NCBI RefSeq assembly: GCF_000742135.1
Contig: NZ_KN046818.1
Location: 5,034,295-5,098,294 of the forward strand
DNA from: Klebsiella pneumoniae
GTDB taxonomy: Bacteria > Pseudomonadota > Gammaproteobacteria > Enterobacterales > Enterobacteriaceae
DNA length: 64,000 bases
Direction: 5' to 3'
Of this stretch, positions 51,871 through 60,687 are shown in pieces; position 1 is the stretch's first letter; each line of letters opens with the position of its first letter. A program made the position numbers and the translations under genes. The notes beneath the pieces are model-generated. The model was not told the origin of the DNA and searched no databases. It saw only the letters and a program-made list of their open reading frames with translations.

Positions 51871-52308
51871 ATGACCATAAAAGAACTGCTTATTGAGGCC
51901 GATGCCATTCAGGTTGGCGTTGTGGAGTCCGACTGGCAGCGGGTAATAAAGCTGGCTGCCCGCCCGCTGGAGGCAAAAGGCTTTATTTCGACGGAATATA
52001 GCCAGGCGGTGATCGACAATACTTTAAATCATGGCGCTTATTACGTTTTTGATGAAGGGATTGCCATCCCCCATGCCCGCCCCGAATGCGGCGTCAGACG
52101 CAACTGCTTTAGCCTGGTGGTGCTGGAAAAGCCTATTCCCTTTGCGGACAGTGAAAAAGCGGACATTGTTATTATGTTTGGCGCCCGGGACAGCAATGCG
52201 CATATCGAGGAGGGCATCCGTTCCATCGTCGCGCTGCTGGATAATAATGACACCATGGCCAAACTGCGGACGGCCCGCAGCCGGGAGGAGGTTGTCGCAT
52301 TACTATGA
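51871..52308 (+). CDS. PTS EIIA (mannitol/fructose/ascorbate type)
   Basis: Phosphocarrier of the EIIA-2 family, 145 aa, that takes phosphate from HPr to the EIIB at 49030-49344. The active-site motif is GIAIPHARPE with phospho-His68. The C-terminal IVALLDNNDTMAKLRTARSREEVVALL (last 27 residues) fits UlaC/FrvA-type domains. It follows the small coiled-coil gene after 9 bp and overlaps the next start by 4 bp (ATGA), so the whole cluster is one transcription unit. Confidence 0.87.
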   Translation: MTIKELLIEADAIQVGVVESDWQRVIKLAARPLEAKGFISTEYSQAVIDNTLNHGAYYVFDEGIAIPHARPECGVRRNCFSLVVLEKPIPFADSEKADIVIMFGARDSNAHIEEGIRSIVALLDNNDTMAKLRTARSREEVVALL

Positions 52309-52898
52309 ACAGACATCTGACCCCAGGCTGCAAAACGGCCATTTTAATCAACGGCATTCCGGCGTCGGGGAAGAGCACCATTACCCGTTTGCTGGCGGAG
52401 ACCTTCAGCCTGCCGGTATTGACCATCGACGGCATCAAAGAGCCGTTTATGGCGCGTCTGGCCCCGGTCGACCGGCCAATGAATCGCCAGCTGGGCTGCG
52501 CGGCGTATGAGGTGATCTGGTCGATTGTCGGCGCGTCGCCTGCCAGTATGGTTTGGTTGATCGACGCCTGGTTCGGCTTTCAGCCGCGGGAGACCTTGCA
52601 GAGACTGCTACAGCAGGCGGGCGTGGAGCAGGTGATTGAGGTCTGGAACCATATCTCTCCGGAGCTGGCCGTCGCGCGCTATGCCTCGCGGCTGGCGACG
52701 CGGCCGCCGGGCCACCCCGGAGAAGAGTATTTGCCGGAGCTGGCCCAGCTGGCCGGGCGGGCGCAGCCCATGTCGTTAGGACCTGTACTGACGATAGACC
52801 AGCGGCACCCGCTGCAAATCGAACCGGTTATTCAGTGGCTTGTAGGCACGATCGCCGAACAGCACAGCGGTTTTACAGATTACGCTTACTCGTCCTAG
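52305..52898 (+). CDS. P-loop kinase-like protein
   Basis: A 197-aa protein with Walker A NGIPASGKSTI (residues 16-26), LTIDGIKEPF shortly after (39-48) and an LID-like Arg pair near ATRPPGHPGEE. This looks like the AAA_33/zeta-toxin/small-molecule kinase group, in which an Asp after the P loop positions the phosphoacceptor. The substrate is unknown; as last gene of the sugar cluster, a sugar or sugar-alcohol kinase is the simplest guess. Its stop shares bases with the stop of the convergent azlD (CTAG, 52895-52898). Confidence 0.72.
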   Translation: MNRHLTPGCKTAILINGIPASGKSTITRLLAETFSLPVLTIDGIKEPFMARLAPVDRPMNRQLGCAAYEVIWSIVGASPASMVWLIDAWFGFQPRETLQRLLQQAGVEQVIEVWNHISPELAVARYASRLATRPPGHPGEEYLPELAQLAGRAQPMSLGPVLTIDQRHPLQIEPVIQWLVGTIAEQHSGFTDYAYSS

Positions 52899-53218
52899 GG
52901 CATACCCGCCAGGCGCAGCAGCGCGGTCACCACGGCGGCGGCGATAATCACGCCGATCAGCGGGACCTTGCGCCAGGCGAGGAACACAGCGAAAGCAACG
53001 CCCAGAACGCGCGCCATACCGGCGAAATGTGCGCCCTCATAGAAAGTGGTGGCAAGGGCGACGGAAAAAAGCAGCACCGTCGCCGCATCGGAAAGCAGCG
53101 CCTGCGAGCGCTCGGAAAATGCCAGCCGATTGCCGAGCTTCGCGCCGCCGAGGCGCATCAGATAGGTTCCCAGCGACAGGATGGCGATACCGGCGATAAA
53201 CAGCGTCATATTGCCCAT
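52895..53218 (-). CDS. AzlD-family branched-chain amino acid export subunit
   Basis: Small membrane protein of 107 aa with three to four hydrophobic helices (MTLFIAGIAILSLGTYLMRL; LLFSVALATTF; RVLGVAFAVFLAW; IIAAAVVTALL), typical of AzlD/YgaH, the small partner of AzlC/YgaZ. Such pairs export branched-chain amino acids (L-valine in E. coli). Start and stop codons of azlC and this gene overlap by 1 bp (TAATG), so the two are coupled. Confidence 0.87.
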   Translation of the reverse strand: MGNMTLFIAGIAILSLGTYLMRLGGAKLGNRLAFSERSQALLSDAATVLLFSVALATTFYEGAHFAGMARVLGVAFAVFLAWRKVPLIGVIIAAAVVTALLRLAGMP

Positions 53219-53877
53219 TATTTTTTCCTCGACAGTAAACCGAACAGCGAAAGCAGCACCGGCAGCCCGGTGGGCACAAACGGTACGGCGGCAAGCGCCA
53301 GCGCGGCGCCGCTGGCGGCGCGGATCAGCGTAGTGCGGTTTTTAAAGGCCGGGATCACCAGCGCCAGCAGGATCGCCGGGAAGACCGCATCAAGCCCGAT
53401 GGTTTCCGGCGCTGGCAGCAGTTTGCCGACGGCCGCGCCGGTTAGCGTACCGAGGGGCCAGATCAGCGCGACGCCAGCGCCGCACAGCCAGTAGGCCGCT
53501 TTGCGCTGCGCGGGGGTGGGCTGCGACAAGCCAAAGACCACGCTCTCGTCGTTCATAATGTGGCACCCGATAAAGCTTAAGGCGCGCCGACCAACCAGTT
53601 CGCGTACGGTCACCCCGAACGGGATATGACGCGCATTGACTAACAGGCCGGCGGCGGCGGCGGCCAGCGGACTACCGCCGCTGGCGACAATGCCGATAAA
53701 CATGAATTCAGAAGCGCCTGCCAGCACGGACACCGAAAGCAAGAGCGGCACCCATAAAGGGAAGCCGTAAGCCACCGCCAGCGACCCATAGGACATGCCC
53801 ACCACCCCGACGGCAAGGCAGACCAAAACAATCGCTTTTATCGTGTCTCCGCTGAGACTGGAGAGAGTTTGTTTCAT
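53218..53877 (-). CDS. AzlC-family branched-chain amino acid exporter, large subunit
   Basis: Inner-membrane protein of 219 aa with 5-6 hydrophobic segments. The AzlC signature is in the first half: VGMSYGSLAVAYGF (about 26-39), ASEFMFIGIVASGGSPLAAA (about 55-74), NARHIPFG (about 81-88) and later GCHIMNDESVVF. The start is ATG 53877 (MKQTLSSLSGDTIK); a frame from 53967 is longer without homology. It is the first gene of the pair and divergent from the XRE-cupin regulator, which probably controls it. Confidence 0.87.
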   Translation of the reverse strand: MKQTLSSLSGDTIKAIVLVCLAVGVVGMSYGSLAVAYGFPLWVPLLLSVSVLAGASEFMFIGIVASGGSPLAAAAAGLLVNARHIPFGVTVRELVGRRALSFIGCHIMNDESVVFGLSQPTPAQRKAAYWLCGAGVALIWPLGTLTGAAVGKLLPAPETIGLDAVFPAILLALVIPAFKNRTTLIRAASGAALALAAVPFVPTGLPVLLSLFGLLSRKK

Positions 53878-53892
53878 ATCACTTAGCCATAT

Positions 53893-53949
53893 CGAACGAA
53901 TTTCCATTATAATGAACACATAATGATCGTTTTTCAAGGCGAACGAATT
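53893..53949. promoter_or_regulatory. Direct repeats CGAACGAATT in the azlC-regulator gap
   Basis: CGAACGAATT occurs at 53893-53902 and again at 53940-53949. The second copy extends to CGAACGAATTGTTCG, an imperfect palindrome. They flank the A/T-rich divergent promoters, so they are plausible operators for the adjacent XRE-cupin protein. The assignment is inferred from position only. Confidence 0.45.
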
Positions 53950-53976
53950 GTTCGATATAAAAAACAAGGGGCGGGT

Positions 53977-54525
53977 ATGACACAGCCAATCAGCGTTATC
54001 GCCAAAAGTCTGGTGCGGGAGCGGGCGCGGACCGGGCTTTCGCTGGCGGAAGTCGCGCGTCGGGCGGGTATCGCAAAATCCACGCTATCGCAACTGGAGT
54101 CCGGCAACGGCAACCCGAGTCTGGAAACGCTGTGGTCGCTCTGCGTAGCGCTGGATATTCCATTTGCCAGGCTGCTTGAGCCGCAGGTGAACAAAACGCA
54201 GGTGATCCGCCGCGGCGAGGGGACCAAAGTGGTGGCAGAGCAGGCGAACTATCAGGCCATTTTGCTGGCCGCCTGTCCGCCCGGCGCGCGTCGGGACATC
54301 TATTTGCTGCTCACCCAGCCCGGCGCCGACCGCATTTCGCATCCGCATCCGCCAGGCTCGGTGGAACATATTATCGTCACCCAGGGGCGGGCGCGGGTAG
54401 GGCTGACGTCGGCGCCGGAAGAGCTCGGCGAGGGCGACTATATCTGCTACCCGGCGGATCAGGAGCATGTTTTTCAGGCGCTGGAGCCGGATACGCAGGC
54501 CCTGCTGATCGCTGAGCAAAACTGA
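53977..54525 (+). CDS. XRE-family regulator with cupin sensor domain
   Basis: A 182-aa regulator. Residues 8-62 are a Cro/C1-type helix-turn-helix (SLAEVARRAGIAKSTLSQLE), and residues 105-180 a cupin-2 barrel with His residues (RISHPHPPGSVEHIIV) that may bind a metal or small ligand. It is divergent from azlC-azlD, the usual arrangement for a local regulator of an amino-acid exporter. The start ATG 53977 is preceded by AAGGGGCGG; the longer frame from 53923 runs into the putative operators. Confidence 0.87.
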   Translation: MTQPISVIAKSLVRERARTGLSLAEVARRAGIAKSTLSQLESGNGNPSLETLWSLCVALDIPFARLLEPQVNKTQVIRRGEGTKVVAEQANYQAILLAACPPGARRDIYLLLTQPGADRISHPHPPGSVEHIIVTQGRARVGLTSAPEELGEGDYICYPADQEHVFQALEPDTQALLIAEQN

Positions 54526-54612
54526 CATCGCGTCGGCGGGGGACGCGCGCTCGCTGGACGTCATAGCCATATTGCGGGAAACTAGCTTTCCTATGCGAAA
54601 ACAGGGATTTTT

Positions 54613-55608
54613 ATGTCGCTGAAAGCCATTGCCAAACAACTTGGGATCTCCGTCACGACCGTCAGCCGGGCGTTGAACGGCTACGACGATGTGTCGCAGG
54701 AGACCCGCGCCCGGGTTGAGGCTGAAGCGCAGCGCCGGGGCTATCGCCCCAACACTTTCGCCCGCCGTCTGAAAATGGGCACCATCGATGCCGTTGGTCT
54801 CGTCTTTCCTGTCCGCCCCGCGCCGCTCAACAATAACGTTTTTCTCGAGATGGTCGGGGAGATCAGCCATGAGCTGGCGCGCAATGACATTGATTTGTTG
54901 CTGATCGCCGATGATGAGCAGGCGGATAAACATGGCTATATGCGCATGGTGCAGGGCCGTCGCGTCGATGCATTAATCGTGGCCCATACTCTGGATGACG
55001 ATCCGCGGCTGGCGCAGCTGCAGGCCTCCGGCTTTCCGTTTCTGGCGCTCGGCCGTAGCCGCCTGGCGCAGCCCTACGCCTGGTTTGATTTCGATAACTA
55101 TGCCGGCACCTGCCGCGCCACCCGCCATCTGATTCAACAGGGCCACCAGCGTATCGCTCTGCTGGGCGAGAACAACAATCAGGCGTTTATTTTGCAACGG
55201 CGTAACGGCTACCTCGATGCCCTGCGCGAGGCGGGGTTATCCGATGCATGGCTGCGTAGCGTGCCGGCGACGCGCCGCGGCGGCTATCAGGCCACGCTGG
55301 AGCTGCTGCGTCTGCCTGAGCCGCCTACCGCGATTATCACCGACTGCAACACCCATGGCGATGGCGCCGCGATGGCGCTCGCCCACCTGGGGCGTTTAAC
55401 CGGCGACAACCGCGTCGCCCTGGTGGTGTACGACGGGTTGCCGCAGGACAGCATCATTGAGACCGATGTCGCCGCGGTGATCCAGTCCACGCGCCAGGGC
55501 GTGGGACGGCAGATTGCTGATATGGTGCGTCGCTTAATCGCCGGGGAGGATCTCGCCACGCTGCAGGTGCTATGGCAGCCGGAATTTTTCCCAGGTGAAA
55601 CCGCCTGA
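54613..55608 (+). CDS. rafR: RafR, LacI-family repressor of the raffinose operon
   Basis: LacI/GalR repressor of 331 aa. The helix-turn-helix and hinge are at residues 1-58 (MSLKAIAKQLGISVTTVSRALNG... ARRLKMG), then a sugar-binding domain. It directly precedes the alpha-galactosidase gene and its two palindromic operators, in the order known from the plasmid pRSD2 raf genes (rafR-rafA-rafB). The inducer there is melibiose; here this is by analogy. A 115-bp gap with both operators separates it from rafA. Confidence 0.87.
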   Translation: MSLKAIAKQLGISVTTVSRALNGYDDVSQETRARVEAEAQRRGYRPNTFARRLKMGTIDAVGLVFPVRPAPLNNNVFLEMVGEISHELARNDIDLLLIADDEQADKHGYMRMVQGRRVDALIVAHTLDDDPRLAQLQASGFPFLALGRSRLAQPYAWFDFDNYAGTCRATRHLIQQGHQRIALLGENNNQAFILQRRNGYLDALREAGLSDAWLRSVPATRRGGYQATLELLRLPEPPTAIITDCNTHGDGAAMALAHLGRLTGDNRVALVVYDGLPQDSIIETDVAAVIQSTRQGVGRQIADMVRRLIAGEDLATLQVLWQPEFFPGETA

Positions 55609-55651
55609 TCTTACCCCTTTTTAACCCGTAATTCTGAAGCCGATCACGGAT

Positions 55652-55665
55652 CCGAAACGTTTTGG
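55652..55665. promoter_or_regulatory. raf operator O1
   Basis: CCGAAACGTTTTGG is a near-perfect palindrome in front of rafA that matches the known plasmid raf operator type. It is paired with O2 six bases downstream. Confidence 0.82.
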
Positions 55666-55670
55666 TTGGC

Positions 55671-55688
55671 ATCCGAAACGTTTCGGAT
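55671..55688. promoter_or_regulatory. raf operator O2
   Basis: ATCCGAAACGTTTCGGAT is a perfect 18-bp palindrome 35 bp before the rafA start. Its core CGAAACGTTTCG is also the core of the RbsR operator, but the flanking bases differ (CC..GG rather than GC..GC). Confidence 0.87.
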
Positions 55689-55723
55689 CAACAGTAAGAC
55701 ATTCCTTGTAATGGAGATGTCTG

Positions 55724-57847
55724 ATGTCTGATTCGCTGATTCACCTGCAAAGCGCCGGTGCCGATGTTGTGATTAAAACCCGCCCTTTCGCCGAAATTGT
55801 CTACTGGGGACCGCATTTAAGCCACTTTTCGCCGCAGGATGCCGACAGCCTGACGCGCCCGGTCGCCAACGGCAGACTGGATGTTGATTCGCCAGTGACC
55901 TTAATGGCGGAGCTGGGCCATGGTCTGTTTGGCGCGCCGGGCATTGAAGGCCATCGTCAGGGGCTGGATGCCTCTCCGCTGTTCACCACCAGCGAAGTGC
56001 GGCACGAGGGCCAGACGCTGACCCTGGTCAGCGAAGATCCGCAGGCCGGCCTGCGCCTGCAGAGCGAGATCGCGTTGGATGCCAGCGGCGTGCTGAGCGT
56101 GCGCCATGGCGTGACCAATCTGCGCGCCAGCCCATGGCAGGTGGATCGCCTGGCGGTCACGCTGCCGGTCGCCGAACGCGCTCGCGAGGTGATGGCTTTC
56201 CATGGCCGCTGGATCCGCGAGTTTCAGCCTCACCGCCTGACGCTGGAGCACGACAGCTTTGTGCTGGAGAACCGCCGCGGGCGCACCTCTCACGAACATT
56301 TCCCGGCCCTGATCACCGGCAGCCGCGCCTTTAGCGAGATGCAGGGTGAAGTCTGGGGCGTGCATCTGGCCTGGAGCGGTAACCATCGCCTGCGGGCGGA
56401 GGTGAAAACCGATGGCCGTCGCTATCTGCAGGCCGAGGCGCTCTATCTGCCGGGCGAAATGGCGCTGGCGGAAGGGGAAACCTTGTGGACGCCGTACCTG
56501 TATGCCAGCTACTCGGCGAATGGGCTGAACGGCATGAGCCAGCAGTTCCATCGTTATCTGCGCGAACGGATTATTCGTTTCCCGGGCAACAAACCGCGCC
56601 CGGTGCATCTCAACACCTGGGAGGGGATCTATTTCGACCACGACCCGGACTACATCATGCGTATGGCCGACGAAGCGGCGGCCCTGGGCGTCGAGCGCTT
56701 TATTATCGATGACGGCTGGTTTAAAGGGCGCAACGACGACTGGGCGGCGCTTGGCGACTGGTATCTCGATGAGAAAAAATACCCCTACGGCCTGACGCCG
56801 GTTATCGATCACGTGAAGTCTCTGGGTATGGAATTCGGTATCTGGGTGGAGCCGGAAATGATTAACCCGGATTCCGATCTGTACCGGGCGCACCCGGACT
56901 GGGTGCTGGCGCTGCCGGGCTATACCCCGCTGACCGGCCGCCATCAGTTTGTCCTGAACCTCAACATTCCCGAAGCGTTTGATTATCTGCTGGAGCGGAT
57001 GAGCTGGCTGCTGGGCGAGCATGCGGTGGACTACGTGAAGTGGGATATGAACCGCGAGCTGGTGCAGCCTGGGCATCAGGGACGCGCCGCTGTGGACGCG
57101 CAAACGCGCCAGTTCTACCGCCTGCTGGATACGCTGGTGGCCCGTTTCCCGCACATTGAATTTGAATCCTGCTCCTCCGGCGGCGGACGGATCGATTATG
57201 AAGTCCTCAAACGCAGCCATCGCTTCTGGGCGTCTGACAACAATGACGCCCTTGAGCGCAACACCATCCAGCGCGGCATGAGCTACTTCTTTCCACCCGA
57301 GGTAATGGGCGCGCACATTGGCAATCGCCACTGTCATGCCACCTTCCGCCAGCATAGTATCGCCTTTCGCGGCCTGACGGCGCTGTTCGGTCATATGGGC
57401 CTTGAGCTGGATCCGGTGAGCGCCGATGAAGAAGAGCGCGCCGGATACCGAAAATATGCAGCCCTGCATAAACAGTGGCGCGACGTGATCCATCACGGCG
57501 TGCAGTGGCGAATAGATATGCCGGACGCCACCACCCTTGCCCATGGCGTCGTTAGCCCGGATAAAGCGCAGGCGATCTTCCTCGTTAGCCAGCTGGCGAT
57601 GCCGGACTACACCCTGATGGCGCCGCTGCGCCTGGCGGGCCTGGAGGCGAGCGCCCGCTATCAGGTGACGCTCCTCGATCATCCGAACATTCAGATCACC
57701 GGCGAGGGCGGCCACACCATGCGGAAGCTGCCGGCATGGATGACGACGCCGCAGACGGTGAGCGGTGAGTGGCTGCAGCAGGCGGGGCTGGCGCTACCCA
57801 TCCTCGACCCGGAAAGCGCCATTCTGATTGGTCTGCAACGCGTGTGA
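55724..57847 (+). CDS. rafA: RafA, alpha-galactosidase (GH36)
   Basis: Hydrolyses alpha-1,6-galactosides such as melibiose and raffinose, yielding galactose plus glucose or sucrose. It is 707 aa (plasmid RafA 708). The N-terminal beta-sandwich is followed by the TIM barrel with nucleophile Asp441 in KWDMNRE and acid/base Asp505 in WASDNND, together with CSSGGGRIDYE (about 484-494). No signal peptide, so it is cytoplasmic and needs RafB for uptake. GGAGATGTCTG precedes the ATG. rafB follows after 41 bp. Confidence 0.94.
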   Translation: MSDSLIHLQSAGADVVIKTRPFAEIVYWGPHLSHFSPQDADSLTRPVANGRLDVDSPVTLMAELGHGLFGAPGIEGHRQGLDASPLFTTSEVRHEGQTLTLVSEDPQAGLRLQSEIALDASGVLSVRHGVTNLRASPWQVDRLAVTLPVAERAREVMAFHGRWIREFQPHRLTLEHDSFVLENRRGRTSHEHFPALITGSRAFSEMQGEVWGVHLAWSGNHRLRAEVKTDGRRYLQAEALYLPGEMALAEGETLWTPYLYASYSANGLNGMSQQFHRYLRERIIRFPGNKPRPVHLNTWEGIYFDHDPDYIMRMADEAAALGVERFIIDDGWFKGRNDDWAALGDWYLDEKKYPYGLTPVIDHVKSLGMEFGIWVEPEMINPDSDLYRAHPDWVLALPGYTPLTGRHQFVLNLNIPEAFDYLLERMSWLLGEHAVDYVKWDMNRELVQPGHQGRAAVDAQTRQFYRLLDTLVARFPHIEFESCSSGGGRIDYEVLKRSHRFWASDNNDALERNTIQRGMSYFFPPEVMGAHIGNRHCHATFRQHSIAFRGLTALFGHMGLELDPVSADEEERAGYRKYAALHKQWRDVIHHGVQWRIDMPDATTLAHGVVSPDKAQAIFLVSQLAMPDYTLMAPLRLAGLEASARYQVTLLDHPNIQITGEGGHTMRKLPAWMTTPQTVSGEWLQQAGLALPILDPESAILIGLQRV

Positions 57848-57888
57848 TGGTATCGGGCCGCGCTGCGGCCCTTCTTGAGGAAAATATA

Positions 57889-59154
57889 ATGAACCCGACC
57901 GTCTGTACCCACAAAAACAACCCCAACTTCTGGATTTTCGGGCTGTTCTTCTTTCTCTACTTCTTCATCATGGCCACCTGCTTTCCGTTTCTGCCGATCT
58001 GGCTGTCGGACGTCATCGGCCTGAATAAAACCGAAACCGGCCTCGTTTTCTCCAGCCTGTCGCTGTTCGCCATCTGTTTCCAGCCGATCCTCGGAGTGAT
58101 CTCTGACAAGCTGGGGCTGAAAAAACACCTGATGTGGATCGTGACCGTTCTGCTGGTGCTGATTGCTCCCTTCTTCCTTTATGTTTTCGCTCCGCTGCTG
58201 AAAACCAATATCTGGCTCGGGGCGCTGAGCGGCGGCGCCTATATCGGCTTTGTATTCTCCGCAGGCGCCGGCGCGATGGAGGCCTATATCGAACGGGTAA
58301 GCCGCAACAGCGGGTTTGAATACGGCAAGGCGCGCACCTTTGGCTGCCTGGGATGGGCGCTGTGCGCGACCACCGCCGGAATGCTGTTCAGCATTAATCC
58401 CGAATGGGTGTTCTGGATGGGGTCGGCCGCCGCGCTGCTGCTGGTGGTGCTGGTGGCCATCGCCAAACCGCAGGCCAGTCAGTCCGCGCAGGTAATGGAC
58501 TCGCTCGGCGCCAATCGCCCGGCGATCGATTTAAAAACGGCGGTGCGCATGTTCCGCCAGCGTAAGATGTGGATGTTTATTCTGTATGTTATCGGCGTGG
58601 CCTGCGTGTATGACGTTTTCGATCAGCAGTTCGCCACCTTCTTCAAATCGTTCTTCGCGACCCCGGAAGCGGGCACCCGCGCCTTTGGTTTCGCCACCAC
58701 CGCGGGAGAAATATGTAACGCCATCATTATGTTCAGCTCGCCGTGGATTATTAACCGTATCGGAGCGAAGAATACCCTGCTGATCGCCGGGATGGTGATG
58801 GCGGCAAGAATGATTGGCTCTTCCTTCGCCACCACCGCCGCGGAAGTCGTAGCGTTGAAAATGCTCCATGCGCTGGAGGTGCCGTTCCTGCTGGTGGGCG
58901 CCTTTAAATACATCACCGGCGTGTTTGACGTCCGGCTGTCGGCGACCATTTACCTGGTGGGCTTCCAGTTCGCCAAGCAGGTGGCGGCGATCTTCCTCTC
59001 CGCCTTCGCCGGCAATATGTACGATCGGATCGGTTTCCAGGAGACCTATATGATCCTCGGTGGTATTGCTCTGACGGTTACCTTAATCTCCGCGTTTACG
59101 TTAGCGGGTAAGGCGAAAACCGAGCCGCTGCGCGATAATGCAATGACCGTTTAA
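57889..59154 (+). CDS. rafB: RafB, oligosaccharide:H+ symporter (LacY family)
   Basis: MFS sugar permease of 421 aa with 12 hydrophobic segments, close to lactose permease. All LacY coupling and binding residues have counterparts: the Glu and Arg of MEAYIER and GKARTFGCLGW (LacY Glu126, Arg144), Glu in TTAGEICNA (Glu269), Arg in AARMIGSS (Arg302), His and Glu in LHALEVPF (His322, Glu325). It should import raffinose/melibiose with protons. The start is ATG 57889 after TTGAGG. No rafD invertase gene follows; a terminator does. Confidence 0.93.
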   Translation: MNPTVCTHKNNPNFWIFGLFFFLYFFIMATCFPFLPIWLSDVIGLNKTETGLVFSSLSLFAICFQPILGVISDKLGLKKHLMWIVTVLLVLIAPFFLYVFAPLLKTNIWLGALSGGAYIGFVFSAGAGAMEAYIERVSRNSGFEYGKARTFGCLGWALCATTAGMLFSINPEWVFWMGSAAALLLVVLVAIAKPQASQSAQVMDSLGANRPAIDLKTAVRMFRQRKMWMFILYVIGVACVYDVFDQQFATFFKSFFATPEAGTRAFGFATTAGEICNAIIMFSSPWIINRIGAKNTLLIAGMVMAARMIGSSFATTAAEVVALKMLHALEVPFLLVGAFKYITGVFDVRLSATIYLVGFQFAKQVAAIFLSAFAGNMYDRIGFQETYMILGGIALTVTLISAFTLAGKAKTEPLRDNAMTV

Positions 59155-59158
59155 TCGA

Positions 59159-59192
59159 CCGGCCTCCCGTCTGGAGGGAGGCCAGTTATTTT
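59159..59192. terminator. Terminator between rafB and rhaM
   Basis: GGCCTCCC/GGGAGGCC with a 7-nt loop, followed by AGTTATTTTT. It separates the convergent raf and rha units. Confidence 0.8.
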
Positions 59193-59506
59193 TACGCCAG
59201 ATAAAACACTTCTTTGAGCTCCGCGCTCAGCGGGCTGTTATCCGGGTTGCTGGGCATCACCTCGCGCATGTATTTCCACCAGCGCTGGCACACTTCCATG
59301 CTGGCGACCGCTTCCCAGCGGGCTTCCGATTCAATCTCCACCGTCGCGAACAGGAGATGGCGTTCTTTATCGAGATAAATGGCGTAGTGGTGCGCGCCGT
59401 GATCCTTCAACACTGCCTCCAGCTCCGGCCAGATGGGGTTATGGCGGCGCTGGTACTCCTCGTGCGCGTCGGGGTTCACCTGCATGACGAAGGCTTTACG
59501 GATCAT
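59192..59506 (-). CDS. rhaM: RhaM, L-rhamnose mutarotase
   Basis: Interconverts alpha and beta anomers of L-rhamnose. It is 104 aa, as in E. coli RhaM (YiiL), and nearly identical from [20 protein letters not shown] to the C-terminus. His residues and the Trp pair in CQRWWKYM match the active-site region of the dimeric ferredoxin-like fold. It overlaps the dehydrogenase gene by 4 bp and is the last gene of the visible rhamnose unit. Confidence 0.96.
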   Translation of the reverse strand: MIRKAFVMQVNPDAHEEYQRRHNPIWPELEAVLKDHGAHHYAIYLDKERHLLFATVEIESEARWEAVASMEVCQRWWKYMREVMPSNPDNSPLSAELKEVFYLA

Positions 59507-60651
59507 AAGGCCTCCAGATAGAGCTCGCGAACCTCATCGCGGCTGGCGGGGCGCGGGTTACACGGCGCGCATGGGTCGGCCAGCGCTTTATCCAGCCAGC
59601 CTTCGATATCGGCTTTGCTGACGCCAAGCTGGCTGAAACCCTGGGGGATCCCTACGCGTTTGCTCAGCGTGCGGATGGCATTGATGGCCTCCATGCTGGC
59701 AGCTTCATCGCTCATGCCGCGAGTATCGACGCCCATCGCCTGCGCCACGCGGGCAAAGCGCGCCACCGCGTTCGGGCGGTTAAAGTTTTCGATGATCGGC
59801 AGCAGGATGGCGTTGCATACCCCGTGCGGCAGGTTGTGGGTGGCGCCAGGCTGATGGGCCAGGGCATGTACCAGCCCGAGGCCGGCGCTGTTGAACGCCA
59901 TGCCCGCCAGATACTGGCCAAAGGCCATCTGCTCGCGGGCCTGCAGATCGTGTCCATCGTCTACCGCTTTCGGCAGCCACAGGTTGATCAGGCGGATGGC
60001 TTCGAGGGCGTTGGCGTCGGTCAGGGGATGGGCGCCAACGGAGACAAAGGCCTCGATGGCGTGGGTCAGGGCATCCATGCCGGTGGCGGCGGTAACCGCT
60101 GGCGGAATGTCGAGCATCACGCTGGCGTCGTCGACGGCGATATCCGGGATCAGGTTCGGGTCGATAATCACCTCTTTCACCTGCCGCTCGCTATCGATAA
60201 TTACCGCGTTGCTGGTCATCTCCGCCGCCGTGCCGGCGGTGGTGTTGATGGCCACCAGCGGCACGCCAGCGTTTTTCACTTTGCCGACGCCGGAGTAGGC
60301 GGTGGAGGGGCCTGGGTTGGCGGTGAGGATTTTTATCGCTTTGGCGGTATCAATCGGGCTACCGCCGCCGAAGGCGATCAGGTAATCGCAGCGGGCCGCC
60401 TGGTAAGCCGCATAGCCTTGCTGCACCAGCGCTTCGGTGGGGTTGGGGAATACCTCGTCAAATAGCTGATAAGCCATCTGCTGTTCATCCAGCGCGGCGA
60501 ACAGGCTGTCCAGCAGGCCCAGCTTCACCAGCTGACCGTCGGTGACGATCAGCGCCTTGCCCCACTGTTTGCCCGCTACCAGCTTGACCATATCACCGAT
60601 CGCGCCTGCGCCGTGGAGGCTGATTTTAGGTAGTGCCAACATAAAACTCAT
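59503..60651 (-). CDS. Iron-dependent alcohol dehydrogenase, lactaldehyde reductase type
   Basis: Group III (iron) alcohol dehydrogenase of 382 aa, FucO/YiaY family. The NAD-binding [10 protein letters not shown] (about residues 95-104), NTTAGTAAE (about 137-145) and the metal ligands in [11 protein letters not shown] (Asp, His) and [18 protein letters not shown] (two further His) are present. In the rha context it should reduce L-lactaldehyde, the aldolase product of rhamnulose 1-phosphate, to 1,2-propanediol under anaerobic conditions. It is annotated fucO in related genomes; the YiaY-like sequence makes me leave the symbol open. Confidence 0.9.
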   Translation of the reverse strand: MSFMLALPKISLHGAGAIGDMVKLVAGKQWGKALIVTDGQLVKLGLLDSLFAALDEQQMAYQLFDEVFPNPTEALVQQGYAAYQAARCDYLIAFGGGSPIDTAKAIKILTANPGPSTAYSGVGKVKNAGVPLVAINTTAGTAAEMTSNAVIIDSERQVKEVIIDPNLIPDIAVDDASVMLDIPPAVTAATGMDALTHAIEAFVSVGAHPLTDANALEAIRLINLWLPKAVDDGHDLQAREQMAFGQYLAGMAFNSAGLGLVHALAHQPGATHNLPHGVCNAILLPIIENFNRPNAVARFARVAQAMGVDTRGMSDEAASMEAINAIRTLSKRVGIPQGFSQLGVSKADIEGWLDKALADPCAPCNPRPASRDEVRELYLEAL

Positions 60652-60687
60652 GATAATTCTCCTTAATGTTGATTTTGGGAAATCCGT

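Noticed and set aside
55901-57715. 604-codon minus-strand frame opposite rafA
   Set aside because: Same cause: an antisense shadow of rafA with no homology or start signal. Length alone is not evidence at this base composition.
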